This document shows, piece by piece, positions 1 to 11,161 of a stretch of 64,000 nt of DNA (within the stretch, counting starts at the first letter, position 1; every line of letters begins with the position of its first letter). Made by a program: the position numbers and the translations under genes. A model generated the notes under the pieces. The model had not been told where the DNA came from, did not search any database, and saw nothing but the letters and a program-made list of their open reading frames with translations. Source of the stretch: Aphanomyces cochlioides (taxonomy: Eukaryota > Oomycota > Saprolegniomycetes > Saprolegniales > Verrucalvaceae); the NCBI GenBank assembly GCA_019828595.1, contig JAHQRK010000002.1, positions 1,240,001 through 1,304,000 on the forward strand, in the 5' to 3' direction.

Positions 1-2229
1 GGGGAATCCAATAAATGTATCATCACACTTGAAAGAAGAGCTCATAAACACAGGTGTATGAATCAACACGATGACGCAAGGGTAATTGCATTCAGTGTGG
101 TGCATGAAGTTGTAATCATAGCTCAATGAACATGCAAAGATACACCCAAAAATACAAGATTGATCGACGAGATGTCAGCAAGACATTGTTGATGATGCAG
201 TACAAGACAACTGCAGAATCCGTAGGACGCGCTGAATGCTTTAGCTTCTGTGATAAGTACCGGGTCCAAAAACCGGTCGGGCCCAACTTTTCAGCGGGGT
301 CCGACGATTGCCGGCGTGGAGTTGAAAGAAGCAAAGACGCACACAGATACACACAAAGGGAGGAAGGACATCACACGAGATGGAAGGGTAAGCACTTTGA
401 GTTGAAATCATCACAAATATATGTGAATCAAGAACACGGACCAAAGTATTTCACATCATTCCCTTGCACACACGCACGCAAATACATCCATACAGGTCGG
501 AGTTGCTCATTTTATGGGTGATAGTGTATATCTTGATCTTCACGGCTAGTTGGTTCAAGCCTCAGCCAAAGGTTTGCATCAGCGCAACGTTTTCCACACA
601 AACAGAAAGACACACATGGAGATAGCAACACATACGCAGAGGAAAAGACTCAGTGGTGCAATATAGTGATTCCGGATTGCAGCATTTCCTCACGGATTTC
701 AGTAGAGGGAGCTGTGCATCATCTTTGTCTTCGTCGACATGTATCTCTCACCTGGTAAATCCGAAAATGGTTCTTCTGTGGCTGGGGTGGCGCGCTGAAG
801 CGTCTCCTCCACTCGGTTATAAATAGATGGGAGAAATTTAAACTGGATTTAAGTATACTCTATTTGTTTCTATCGAGACCTGTTTATACTAGATTAAAGT
901 ATACTCCATGGATTTTTATTGAAATTTAACGTGACATTTATTAAATGACAGCCTAATTCTATGTATTTTATCACCAGCCATTTTAACCATTTGGATTGGC
1001 TAAAAATTAGCGAATGACAAGATCGACGTCATGAATGGCTGTCTCCACTGACTGGGTTGATTACTTGAATGAGGTTGAAAGTTCAAGCGATGAGATTATC
1101 ACGATGGCTCACAGTAGATTTTGGAGAGAGTTCAAGACGAGCGTTCGTTTCTCGCTTCGACCATGTTCAGTGTCGATTGCTTGAGCTAAAGAACACTAAT
1201 TTGAATTTTTGGGATAAAAATTTCCCGCGGAAATTAACCGCCAAAATGGATTTGAATGCAGCCAATCAGATCGCAGAGTCGATATCCTCCATGTTGAACC
1301 GATAAAAGTTGTGGTGCAGCGCGGCTGGGAAGGTTTCCTCGAATGACTCGTCTAGTCGCAAGGAACTAGATGAGTTTATCGAGTGGAGCGATTGTCGAGA
1401 GCATTGTTTCCATGCAGTCTCGTCCACAAAGATCATAAACAATGGCCGTACCCTCCAGAAGATTTTGGGTCCTATCTGGAATGATCGCTCGAATCATGAA
1501 TGATGCAACGCCAATTAGACGATGACACACTCGGTAGCTCTTCTCTTGGTATGTAGGAAGTGGATAGCAACACTGAAATGCAACAGCGAGCGCATGATTG
1601 AACCATCGACGTTGGGAGACTTTCTATGGGTATTCATTTGTCGTGGGGTGTATTTCCATTTTAGAGCCATTCACACCAAGGCCGCGCATCATTCAATATG
1701 GTGGAAAAGCGTCATGCCCATTCAAGCTGTATCTGATAGAACAATCGGCTGCTTTCCTCTACCCCCGACCCTTCCAGATGACAGAAAGCCACAATGACAT
1801 CGGTCCGTGGGCTTCACCCGCGCTTTTTCAGTACGATTGACGTTTGTGAGAGCATGCAACGACTGAGACTCATGCAAGATGTACAGTCGACGCGAAAACG
1901 ACGTTCCATATCGATGGAGCGAATCGACGAAACTTGACGACTGACCAGGCTGTCAGGTGCTTTTACTCCCTTCGCTGTCACGTGAGATATGGATCTAATC
2001 TCCCCTCTCAATCTAGAGAACGTTGGAGCAAGCATCGACAAGGAGCACACGTTGGGCAGGAAGCACCAGTGTATTTCCCCCTCGCTATCGTTCTACTCTA
2101 CTCATGACAGAAAGCCCCTCTTCTATACTAGTAACAAAGCCAAGGGGTTGCTTGGAAACCCATTTCAAAGATACAAACGGCGATGGCTGTCCAGGACGGA
2201 CCGCCCTCAATGACGTTTTGCACGCATTT
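1..2229. other. Intergenic region without a confident gene
   Basis: Only short open frames on both strands (under about 135 codons), with no recognisable domain and no credible splice pattern. A TATA-like TATAAATA lies near 820, followed by two imperfect copies of an AT-rich phrase containing AAGTATACTC (about 851-862 and 895-907). An ATTGGCTAAAA motif lies near 996, one of several in the window. The region may be decayed mobile DNA, but I cannot name a family. Confidence 0.5.
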
Positions 2230-2272
2230 GAGACTCCCTCAAACGAAATCGGACTACTCAACCATTAGCCCA

Positions 2273-2812
2273 ATTAATCGCCCGGTCCAGCGACGACCTA
2301 GCCCTATAAAATTAAATATAGCAAATTCATTGGATAAAATAATCTACCAATCATGACGCGTATGTGGCAACTATTTGACCAATAATAGTCAAGACGACCA
2401 GCCAAGAACTCAAACAGGCCTCATCAGGGTGGCGGCACGGCCTTACGGCCTACCTGCCGCCTTTCCCGATGAGAGTAAATATAAAGAAGTCCCTTTATGG
2501 TGCACGTTGGGGGCTCCCTCCTCCGAGTCATCCGCCTACAGAAAATTTTCCACTCAACCTCCGCTTCGCTTCGGTGAGCGCAATTTTCTGGGCAGATGTC
2601 TGACGTCGTCCGCGTGGTATGAAGCTCAGCCATTATAAACGTGCAAGAACTGCCCAAGTTCCGTTTGTGGGGCTCTACTTTTAGAGCTTCTTAGTAATTT
2701 GACAGTATGATTGGTCAGATAAAGTGAATTTACACAACAATTCATCAAAACTATTTTATCCAATTAAAACTAATTTTATGGGGTTAGGTCGTCGCTGGAC
2801 CGGGCGATTAAT
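2273..2812. mobile_element. Foldback/MITE-like element with about 40-bp inverted ends and TTAA flanks
   Basis: The left end (2273-2314) and right end (2771-2812) are inverted copies sharing CGCCCGGTCCAGCGACGACC with only a few mismatches. Both are bordered by TTAA (about 2275-2278 and 2808-2811), the target site used by piggyBac-type elements. There is no coding capacity; the interior holds the hairpin-rich core also found at 13712-13903. The piggyBac assignment rests only on TTAA and is weak. The inverted-repeat structure itself is plain in the sequence. Confidence 0.6.
2426..2622 (+). repeat. Hairpin-rich repeat core, copy A
   Basis: About 195 bp, roughly 85% alike (by eye) to the reverse complement of 13712-13903. 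It contains two strong potential hairpins: a GGCGGCA..GGCC palindrome at its left end, and a stem formed by two copies of CAGAAAATT/AATTTTCTG around a loop containing GCGAAGCG. A short AAATATAAAG lies between them. No long frame is shared by the two copies, so the conserved part is structure or sequence rather than protein. Confidence 0.65.
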
Positions 2813-3108
2813 GGAGTTACTCAACCATGTCCAACGTTTCGAGTTAGAACTACTACGATATTATATGGTGACTGAGGCATGTTTTAAGCTATTTTGCAGC
2901 CAAGAACTCGCAAATATATATTCAGATTCAGCTTTTTGAGCTAAATCGAATGATACACCTATAATTGATTGAATCAAACCGCAATATACAAAAAATGAAA
3001 TAAAACTTATGATGCGACACTGTTTAATACAGAATTAAACATATCCGGTTACAAATCCGGATATCGTTATTCGCCGTGGTTGACAAGTCCAATTTCGTTT
3101 GAGGGAGT

Positions 3109-3492
3109 TTACTTGCTTGTTTGACATTTGAAGGATAGGGTCGACAAGATTGATGAGTGCTTGCAACAGCCTCTGTTAACCAGCTCGTTCACTTGTACTT
3201 CAGTCAGCTCTGAAACCGGCGTTCGAGCTGGGTACTCAAACCTTAGATCGTCTAACCATTCGGAATCACTGTCGTCGTCGCTCTGATGAGCATCGGACAT
3301 CGTCGTTCGTGTGGATGCAACAAGTTGTGTTTTTACAGTGTTAAACACACCCTCCTTCCATGACCGAACGTGTTTTTTTCGTTTTTCTCGAATATAAATT
3401 GCACAAGGATTCTGGTGGTATGAAACTTTGAAGTTAATTATCTCGACTATAAATTCTGGCAGAATGTCCGATTTCGTTTGAGGGAGTCTCAT
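3109..3492 (-). CDS. Small acidic ORF of unknown function (127 codons)
   Basis: An ATG-started frame whose first codons lie inside the right-hand copy of the 25-bp inverted repeat and whose stop sits next to the third copy. A downstream ATG near 3300 begins an acidic stretch (MSDAHQSDDDSDSEW) of the kind found at transposase N-termini, but no domain follows. It may be a remnant of a gene carried by the 2230-3490 element. Expression is unsupported and it could be chance coding. Confidence 0.25.
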   Translation of the reverse strand: MRLPQTKSDILPEFIVEIINFKVSYHQNPCAIYIREKRKKHVRSWKEGVFNTVKTQLVASTRTTMSDAHQSDDDSDSEWLDDLRFEYPARTPVSELTEVQVNELVNRGCCKHSSILSTLSFKCQTSK

Positions 3493-4592
3493 TTCGCCAT
3501 GATCACCTCGTTCAGGCCGTGGTCATTGCTGCTTCTGTCGAGCCGTCTATCCTCGTCCTCTTCTCCAGTGTTCCAGATGCATGTTTTCATGCCAGGACGC
3601 CTTTCCAAGGGCACATGAGAAAGAATATTCTTGGTGACAAGGTATCGCTTTCGCCGAAGTTTGATCACGTCGAGTGGGACGTTCGACGGTGCGTTGGTAT
3701 CATGAGAAGGAACTTCTGCCGCGACTGTGCCCAACGTTGTGCTCCGCGAAAATAAAGCACTCCTCTGCTTTGGCGAGAAGGTCGTCGTCGCACGCTCGTC
3801 GCCATGCAATTCCACGACGGATCAATGATGGGAAGGACGATTTGCAGTGCAAGGACGAGTGGGCACGGCCGAGTGTTCGATTCCTCGTACTGCACATTCC
3901 TCAGGTGCATTTTTGTACTCGTTCATGCTTGTATATCGCCCACCGCCGTCTTGTCGTTGACATTTGTCACGCTGGCATCCATGACACATGCTCTGATCGG
4001 TGCAGAAGTTCAGCAAGATCTTCCCTCTGTCGCGACGCCTCACGTCTTGTGCAGCCAAGCGTGCTCAGTCTGCTATGCATGATCAAACGGTGTCGTCGAC
4101 TCATACACAGAGGATCGAACGTGTTGTCTCTCGTCTGGATTCCCGTCGTCGGTCATGGCGAAGAACGGTTTCTCACCGCACAGTTGGCTCTCCCGAAGCA
4201 GAGACGAGATTCCAAGAACGAGATTGGCGTGCAACTCGACGTAACGCCCTCTCCCCCGCCGCCGGCCGTGCACACTGTACTTGCATAGAAAGGAGCACCC
4301 GCCCGATGTCGACGAATAAACCACACGATAGACGACGACTGCGGCGGTGGGTTTCGCCACGACCACGGCATTTGTCATACCTTTTTGCGTGGTTTCGCAC
4401 CCAGAAGGTGGCGTCGCGGCACGTGCATGCAGGACAACAGTCTCGCGATTACTCCAATTGGCCTCGCAGGTGCTCCGGCTATGTCGTGGCAACTCAGATG
4501 GAAGTCCAGCTGCGAATTCAATCCATGGAGGAGCTGGGCGAGATCACCACTTATACTCGTCGTCAGAATCCAATTTGCCTCCTTCATCCACC
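3491..4592. other. Intergenic region upstream of the first temptin gene
   Basis: Several overlapping open frames up to about 200 codons exist on both strands. All lack recognisable domains, and many start only at non-ATG codons. A minus-strand frame between 3489 and about 3800 has a balanced charged composition but no plausible start or splice partner. I treat the stretch as non-coding or decayed, including the promoter of the gene at 4593. Confidence 0.4.
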
Positions 4593-5189
4593 ATGGTCAA
4601 GACCCTTGTCGTATTGAGCATCGCCGCCACTGCCGCCGCCCTCCCAACGTACGTTGCCCAGGTCCCCAACGCCGACAAGGTCAGCGGTGTGGCGGCCATT
4701 GGCCACGTGAATCCTGCTGGTGGCGGAGCCCGCAACCCTTTCGGTATTGCCTTTGCCGGCGCCAGCCACACGTGGTCCACTGCCTTGTGCCAAGCTGACT
4801 CGGATGGCGATGGTGCCACCAACGGCGAAGAATTGGGCGATCCTTGCTGCACCTGGAGGGTCGGCGCTACCTTGGCCACGACTACGGCCACCCACCCTGG
4901 TGTCGCCAACACCTTCACGGCCGATCAATTGAATGCCCTCAAGTGCGCCACGTCGTCGGGATCCTCTAGCAACAGCACCAACTCGTCTAGCACCGGCACC
5001 AACTCGTCCAGCACTGGCACCACAGCTGCTCCTTCCTCCAGGACGACCACGGCTCCTTCTTCTGGCTCTGCTTCTGGCTCGTCCACCTCCAGCACCACGG
5101 CTGCTCCTACCACGACCGCCACGAGTGGTTCGTCCATCGCCGCCTTGACTCTGGCCGCCGCCGTCGTCGCCGTTGTCGCCCAACAATAA
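4593..5189 (+). CDS. Secreted temptin-domain protein, Ser/Thr-rich with GPI-type tail
   Basis: Predicted 198-aa secreted protein. Residues 1-17 form a signal peptide (MVKTLVVLSIAATAAAL). Residues 18-90 match the temptin Cys/Cys fold: the phrases VPNADKV, GHVNPAGGGARNPFG, ALCQADSDGDGATNGEELGDP and a CC pair are the family signature. The DxDxDG stretch resembles a calcium-binding loop. After about residue 125 the chain is a Ser/Thr-rich spacer ending in a hydrophobic alanine/valine tail, consistent with a GPI anchor or cell-wall attachment. The start was chosen at the ATG directly before the signal peptide; upstream in-frame codons do not look coding. Temptin is a water-borne pheromone component in Aplysia; the role in oomycetes is unknown. 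A paralogue lies at 14409-14915. Confidence 0.85.
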   Translation: MVKTLVVLSIAATAAALPTYVAQVPNADKVSGVAAIGHVNPAGGGARNPFGIAFAGASHTWSTALCQADSDGDGATNGEELGDPCCTWRVGATLATTTATHPGVANTFTADQLNALKCATSSGSSSNSTNSSSTGTNSSSTGTTAAPSSRTTTAPSSGSASGSSTSSTTAAPTTTATSGSSIAALTLAAAVVAVVAQQ

Positions 5190-5210
5190 GTTGTAAAGAG
5201 TAAATTGACT

Positions 5211-5480
5211 ATATTGTGGTTTTAATAAAGAACTGGAGTCGTGCGGAATAAATTTTGACGCAAGCAAATTGACGCAACAATTGACGTATACAAACTTCAA
5301 GTGAAAAGGAATTGAATGCTTCGATCATGTTTTTCAAACATTTAAAACGTTTGAAATTACACTATTTAACGTTCATGATTGAGAAAATGCTGCGTAAACA
5401 TTAAATAGTGTATGCGTCAATTAATTGAAACATTTTCAAAACATACCAAATTTCCAGTTTTGGACCCAAACGACAATATT
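5211..5480 (+). mobile_element. 270-bp MITE, copy 1
   Basis: Starts ATATTGTGGTTTTAATAAAG and ends ACCCAAACGACAATATT. The whole unit recurs in inverted orientation at 37012-37280 with high similarity. Ends are short inverted repeats (ATATTGT/ACAATAT). The interior holds palindromic AT-rich segments around the phrase ACACTATTTAA. No coding capacity. It lies 21 bp past the stop codon of the temptin gene and so probably overlaps its 3' untranslated region, where AATAAA near its left end could act as a polyadenylation signal. Confidence 0.8.
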
Positions 5481-5798
5481 TCAATCTATTCTCATCGTCG
5501 AGGCGGAATGTGCGGCGATAGTATGCGTCGTCGGTCGAGTGCCGACTCGACTCTCGTCATGAATACAAATTCCAAGTACAAAAATGAGTAATTTTTACAT
5601 ACAAACGCCAAGTCAAAAAAAGAGTAATTTGAGACAAGTTCGTTCATAATAATCAGCACTTCCAACCAACATCAACTAATTTGACCACTCAAGGTTGTAT
5701 TGCCCGATATCCATGGCAAATATCCATTTGGTGTGATGTTGTCAATTTTTTGGTGTGTTGCTCAATACTTGGTGTCATGTTTTGTCACAATGTAACAC
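5481..5798. other. Short intergenic gap between MITE and Mutator-like element
   Basis: AT-rich and non-coding. A phrase containing AAAATGAGTAAT near 5580 recurs in altered form near 5620 (AAAAAGAGTAATTT). Nothing else supported. Confidence 0.5.
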
Positions 5799-5808
5799 AT
5801 GTTGCTGG
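5799..5808. repeat. Target-site duplication, left copy (ATGTTGCTGG)
   Basis: The 10 bases flanking the left TIR are identical to 8429-8438 flanking the right TIR. Mutator-like elements typically duplicate 9-11 bp. Confidence 0.9.
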
Positions 5809-5908
5809 GAGGAATTATCTGAAAACAAGAGTGGTATACTTGTTCTCGACCAGAATCCCCTTGACAGCGATACCCGGATATTTATCCGGAATTTGGTGAA
5901 AGTCGCCA
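5809..5908 (+). repeat. MULE left terminal inverted repeat
   Basis: 100 bp, matching the reverse complement of 8318-8428 except for an indel and scattered changes. Ends near GTGAAAGTCGCCA. Confidence 0.92.
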
Positions 5909-6159
5909 GAGAACAAGAATCGTGAGGTCCGTCAAATAGACAATCAATCGTGCCGTCTTGTACTAACGATTGTAAATCACATTCTTGAAGAGCACTTTCT
6001 CCAACAGTACGTCACTGCAAGTTCTTGGTTTGTTTCGCTGGTTGTTCGTGGCATGTCCTTTGTTCTGTCTCTGCCTTGGTTGTTGGTGGCGTGTCCCTTC
6101 TTGTGTCTCTGCACTGCAATTCAATATGAATAAAACGAATATAACTAGGAATAAAGAAA

Positions 6160-8298
6160 CTAATGGACAGTGTCGTGGCTATGGCCCTGCTTATCCATTC
6201 CACGCGATGGCTTACGCTTCTTCGGCTGTGGTCCTCGCTGGAGTTTCTTGGATTGGTCAAGCAAAGAGATTGGCGCCTTCGAATTTGGGTTTTGCGATAA
6301 ATTGGAAGGTAGTGGGGCATGCAAAAAATGAGAGTATATCTCTTTGAAATTGCTCGTTTTGTAGAAATCACCGAAGTATAGAAGAGGATCAATACCGGCA
6401 TCATTTAAGCATGCTGTAGCGTGAATACAGGGTTTTGTATTGTCGAACCAGCCCAGGCAGTCACAAAAACATTTGTCGAGCACAACCTCGCGCCACTTGT
6501 GACCAGCTCTCTCCAGAGGATCGTCATAGAATGTAAGATAGACGTTTCCTGGTTCGCTAGGCAATAACTATTGCATAAATAGCAACTAATGCATGGTAAT
6601 TAACATTGTGTACCTTTATAAATTTTGATTTTGTGTTTTGTTTATCAAAGATCCTTTGATGGTGTGGAGTTAAACCATCACCGCGCATGCGTGCTACGAG
6701 TTTTCTACTGTGAATGAGACAGACATATACTGAAGAGTGCTTACCGTCGACTAACTATGTTTTCAAGTAAGTGCAATAAGTATCGAAAATGTAGCTCAAC
6801 TGCATTTGAACTGCGAAGATCTTTACCAAGCCACTGGTTTGCAGACTCTCCAAGATTTGACGTGACATTGCCGTATGTTGGACTACCTATCGCACATATG
6901 ACCCAGTGCTTCAGTGGCAGGTTTTCGGCGTCCATGAGATATTCATACGCTTCTACATTAGATATTAGATAGTAATTACGATCATAAAGTTCCTGGGCTT
7001 ACTCTGGTTTTTCTCCGACAATTTCTGACCATGATATTTGAATGAGTCCATAGACGAAGCATTAGCCATTCGGAAAACAATTGATTCTTCGTCCGCCGTA
7101 AGCCACAATCCTTTTGACGCGCGAATGTTTGCCACAATGTGACGAAGGCAAAATCGATGAGGACTATCCGGGCATACCTCTTTACATGCTTTTTTTAAAC
7201 CTAATCAATATCAATACTGATCAAACTATTTGATATACCCTTGTCTCTGTCAGACAGAATGACTACTTTGCGATCAAATATACCAGTGCTCCTTAAATGT
7301 TTGATTAACCACTCCCAATGAGAGAAGTTTTCCACTGGCACAATGGCAATTCCTAATAGTACAATCTGAGCCAAGAAATGCCACATATATGTTCTACCAA
7401 TGACAAGTAAATGATTGTTTGGGTCTTTGGTGGTAGCAACAAGCAAAACACCATTCTTGTTCATGAGGTCCTTTAAATGTGTTCCTATTCAAAACAGTAA
7501 GAACTATTAACTCTCATATAGATAAAGGCTTACCATCTAGAGCTACAACTGGTTGACATGACTGCATTGCATCAATACAAAAACGGGGAATGAGTACGCT
7601 CCGAAAAAAATGACCCGACCACGTTTCAACAGCAGCAATTGATCCAGGGTCCCTGTCTTTAATGATTTGAAAATAGCTCTCTAGTTATTCAAATGCACTG
7701 TCGATACTACCATACAACCCCCTCACGAGCTCCAATTTAGCTCTATTAGCTGAAGCTATTGAGATTGTGTATCCAAGGGTGCTCAAAACTGTCTGTTGAA
7801 TTTGTTTGCCCGTCATTTCCCGAGGAGCTGTACTGGCCTGCAAATTGTTTGAAAGCAATGTTTGTACGATCTAACTCATACTTGAGATAAATAACATAAT
7901 AAACGTACCAAATCGTGATTTATTCCTTCATGTCGGCGCTTAGGTTTATCTTGGTGCAAGGGGTGGTTGTGTGTAAGATTCATGTTTGAAATTTTGACTT
8001 CGCCACTGACCCGCTTGGTTGCCGATACAACAAACGAGCAATTTGGTTGAGTGCATATCCATTTTGCACTATTTTTTGTGTAGTACTGTTGACGAACACT
8101 AAAACCGGTGCTAAGACCGAGTTTGTTGAGATGGTCTCGTAGTGAGACCAATGTACCAAAATTTGTCCCTGCGTTGTGATTAATGTCCTCACTTGTTACG
8201 TACTCTGCATCCACATCGTGTTCTGAGATGGCTTTTGGCTTTGACAGCTTCAGTGCAACAGCCATCGCGAAGTAGTCGTCACTCACATGACTCGTCAT
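6160..8298 (-). pseudogene. MULE transposase with introns and one in-frame stop
   Basis: The first exon (from ATG 8298) encodes a FAR1/WRKY-GCM1-like zinc-binding N-terminus with WICTQPNCSF and a conserved LTHNHPLH. Introns of about 38-50 nt then join in frame to the catalytic core: DGTHLKDLMNKNGVLL, SDRDKGLKKAC with HRFCLRHI, and ANQWLGKDLRSS. The C-terminal exon (6160-6564) carries a SWIM zinc finger, CDCLGWFDNTKPCIHATAC. A TAA at 7685-7687 interrupts the exon before the DPGS motif; CAA would restore the family pattern. The join to the SWIM exon could not be phased cleanly. The product would cut and reinsert the element at its TIRs; this copy looks inactive. Confidence 0.88.
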
Positions 8299-8317
8299 CT
8301 TGGTTACAAAGAGTCAA

Positions 8318-8428
8318 TGGCGACTTTCACCAAAATTCCGGATAAATATCCGGGTATCGCTGTTCTCATGGAGCAAGGGGATTCTGGTCGAGAACAAGTA
8401 TACCACTCTTGTTTTCAGATAATTCCTC
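8318..8428 (-). repeat. MULE right terminal inverted repeat
   Basis: 111 bp; inverted counterpart of 5809-5908, longer by about 11 bp (within about 8366-8382). It probably also holds the transposase promoter, since the coding start lies just inside it. Confidence 0.92.
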
Positions 8429-8438
8429 ATGTTGCTGG
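8429..8438. repeat. Target-site duplication, right copy (ATGTTGCTGG)
   Basis: Identical to 5799-5808; proves insertion at this point. Confidence 0.9.
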
Positions 8439-9227
8439 ACGTGCCAGTTGTTGATAATATTAATAATCAAACAATTCCACATACAAAATGAAAATATTGT
8501 CCTACTATTAAAATAATACCTGCCAAAGATGAGATGGATGGAAGTTGAGTTTTTCTGGGACGATGCAAGGGGAGATGCATGTCTTAGGATAGCTTCACTC
8601 GGGCAGAAAAGGCCGCTGAATAAGCGGTCAACACACTGTGCAGTAGGGTGACGAGCCCTTTCTGCCACTTTAAGCCATACTCTGGCCAGAGGCTTGGACT
8701 CCGAAAGGCGAATTCCGACGCGATATGCGAATGTTACGAAGTAGGACCTTTTGGGCTCGAAATACCGGACATTTTCATAGAGCAGCCAGGGACAGCTAAA
8801 ACGTGTGTTTTTACTGTATTTTCATATCGACTTTGGACGAGTAAATCCTCTCCCCATAGTTCAACTTTTTACAGTAAGGGGACAATGTGTAACGTTGGTT
8901 ACCACTATTGCAACTGATGGTGCTACTTTTTTTGATGGAGTACCACTGTTGATAGTGGGCCTACGGCGAGTATCATGAATCACTTAAGGGGTGTTGCATG
9001 AATACTTAGCAGGTGTATTACCCAGTATCAAAGTTTCAACTCATTGGATGTACGAGTTCAATAAGCGATATTGAACAATGTGATGTTTAATAAATACCGC
9101 GAATTCTGTACGATTTATGAAAGAAATGAGTAGTATTTTCTGGCAAACCACATTATGTTAAGCTTAAGTGGCGGGACACATATCCACAGTATTTTTACGA
9201 TCCAATCGCATTATCATTTTTGTGTTG
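8439..9227. other. Intergenic stretch between MULE and Helitron fragment
   Basis: Short frames only. AT-rich, with no motif I recognise. The part just before 9228 may be the leader of the Helitron-type gene fragment. Confidence 0.45.
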
Positions 9228-10652
9228 ATGTTTTTATATGAACATTTGTCTGACGCAGTTTTCTGCGTAGAAAATAACAACTACTCGGCCTCTAAGAAAG
9301 GCAAAGGCAATGGCAATCATGACAATGGCAATCATGACAATGACAATCAAGGACATGCGATCGATAACTCCGAACCTGGGAAGCAAGCAGAGCGGAATGA
9401 AGTGCATGCTACCGAACAAGAGTCTGCATCAACTGGAGCTAATGGCTGGGCTGTGGATGACGATGCCTTGAATCAGGGCAATATTAACGACGAGGCGGCT
9501 ATGAGAAAGGCCAAGAAGGCGGAGTACAACAAACGTGCTCGCGAAAAGAAACGGCAAGCTCTCCTGGATGAAGTCGACGAAAAGGTGGCAATGGAAAAAT
9601 CCAAAAAGGCGGAGTACAACAATCGTGCTCGCGAAAAGAAACGGCAAGCTCTCCTGGAAGAGGTCGACAAATCCAAAAAGGCGGAGTACAACAATCGTGC
9701 TCGAGAAAAGAAACGGCATGCTATCGTGGAAGACTTCGACAAAGAGGTGGCTATGAAAAGATCCAAGAAGGCGGAATACAACAAACATGCTCGCGAAAAA
9801 AAGCACAACACTGAGGTTGCGAATCAAGGGCGGGGTGCCATCATTTTGCACCATACGGACATGGATAAGAGCGACGAAGAGGAAACCAAGGAGGGAGAAG
9901 ACGGAATCCATTTTCACGCTCAAAGTGACCATCATCTCAAGATTCTGGCAGCTCAGGAGCAAGAAGATCGCGAGCGCAGAGTTGACAATCGAAGGATCTA
10001 TGCTGCGCTACAACCTAACCGTATGAATGAAGAAGGTGAAGAAAAAACCAAGGAAGAAGATATTTCCGATGGAAATGTGGATTGCAACACTGACAATCAA
10101 TCACTTGCCTTGGCAAATGCTGTTCCTCCGCTAAACGTGGATGTGGATTTGATTGATGTACCTCCTCGCGAGCAAGGATTATGTCTCCGGAATAAACCCA
10201 AGGGTCGCCCGAAGAAGAAGAGTGATCACAACAGTGCACGCGTCAGTTTCGTTGACTTCGATGAATCATTGGTGCCTCTTCATACTATTGAGCGGCGTTC
10301 GATTTGCCGCCATTGCGAAGCGAAGATTTGGCCAGGCGAAGAAAAGGACTGCTGCGGTGGAGGCACTCGAGTGCTGCCTGTTGCTACCTGGCCTGACACA
10401 CCCGAGTTTCGCGAATACATTGCTTTGTTCAAAACCAGAGGGTTTGTCAACAACACTCGCCGGTACAACGCCCTCTTTGCCTTTACATCTATTGGTACCC
10501 AATAAATTATTCGCGGCAACGGTGGGCCGAGATCTTATACAATCCAAGGCGCTTTGCATCATTTAATTGGACCAATGTTGCCTGCGGACGAAGAACAAGC
10601 CAGTAGAACCTCCACTCACCACATGCCACGCTCACATTGGACACAACCGTAG
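9228..10652 (+). pseudogene. 5' fragment of a Helitron Rep/helicase gene
   Basis: Residues from about 90 to 210 contain four imperfect repeats of roughly 30 residues built on KAEYNKRAREKKRQALLxEVD, a feature of Helitron ORF N-termini. After an acidic linker and a GRPKKK patch comes the pre-Rep zinc region: CRHCEAKIWPGEEKDCC, then FVNNTRRYNALFAFTSIG. A TAA at 10503-10505 breaks the frame. Beyond it the same frame continues with YTIQGALHHLIGPMLP, the next conserved Helitron block, and then stops at 10650-10652. The Rep HUH and helicase domains are absent, so this is a truncated, inactive copy. The first in-frame ATG is at 9228. A full element would transpose by rolling-circle replication. Confidence 0.82.
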
Positions 10653-11159
10653 ATTACCATCTAAGGTTCGCCTTTCTCCATCTAGATATACTATGTCTCC
10701 GATATGTTGGTAGTCGCCTTGAGCATCATCTAAGCGCATAGTCGCCTTGAGCATCATCTAAGCGCATGGTCATCAGTGTCTTGCCGTCAAATGCGCCGTG
10801 AATAGGACTGGGTACCTCGAGCGTCTGTATTATCACTGATAAGTCGTTCGTGTTATCTGTGCAAGTACTGGCATTTTTGCACAACAAAACAGGGAAACTA
10901 TTGAGGCCAATTCGAAGTAAAATAAGAAAGAAGTGAATAAGGAGTGCGAAGTAAATACCGTCTCCTTAGTTTCAAAATAATATGATCTCTGATTGGATAA
11001 TTTATTTTTCTTTCGGTACGAGTCGACGGTTTTTTGGTCAGGACATGATTTATCTCCTGACGAAATATATTCGTCAGTCAACAGTAGCCAATCAGAATGC
11101 TCGGCGTTAACTTATTTTTTTACTTCGAACTGGGCCTGAATCAAATTCAAAATTCATAG
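10653..11159. other. Intergenic region before pogo element
   Basis: Contains the 28-bp tandem duplication at 10711-10766. Two CCAAT-type motifs (GATTGGATAA near 10990, AGCCAATCAGA near 11087) are present. No coding region supported. Confidence 0.45.
10711..10766 (+). repeat. Tandem duplication, 2 x 28 bp
   Basis: The unit beginning TAGTCGCCTTGAGCATCATC is repeated once, head to tail, without mismatch. Probably a local replication slip. Confidence 0.9.
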
Positions 11160-11161
11160 TA

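Larger units (their letters stand above)
2230..3490. repeat. Long inverted-repeat-bounded block with perfect 25-bp ends
   Basis: Bases 2230-2254 are the exact reverse complement of 3466-3490; the shared core is ACTCCCTCAAACGAAAT. A third, near-identical copy in the same orientation as the right end lies at about 3089-3109. The two outer copies could be terminal inverted repeats of a 1.26-kb non-autonomous element, and the third copy an older end. Another inverted-repeat element (2273-2812) is nested inside. No transposase domain is recognisable. I see no clear target-site duplication, so the element boundary is inferred only from the repeats. Confidence 0.6.
5809..8428. mobile_element. Complete Mutator-like element (MULE), 2.6 kb
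   Basis: Long terminal inverted repeats (5809-5908 and 8318-8428) both begin GAGGAATTATCTGAAAACAA and differ mainly by a roughly 11-base insertion in the right copy. Each contains the palindromic unit CCCGGATATTTATCCGG. A perfect 10-bp direct repeat flanks the element. The interior encodes a minus-strand transposase starting 20 bp inside the right TIR. The structure is complete, but the transposase carries an in-frame stop, so this copy is probably non-autonomous. Confidence 0.93.

Noticed and set aside
4584..5300. 238-codon Gly/Arg-rich minus-strand frame over the first temptin gene
   Set aside because: Produced by the complement of the Ser/Thr-rich coding sequence; no family features.
10711..10766. 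CRISPR-like repeat
   Set aside because: Only two perfect tandem copies without spacers, in a eukaryotic genome.
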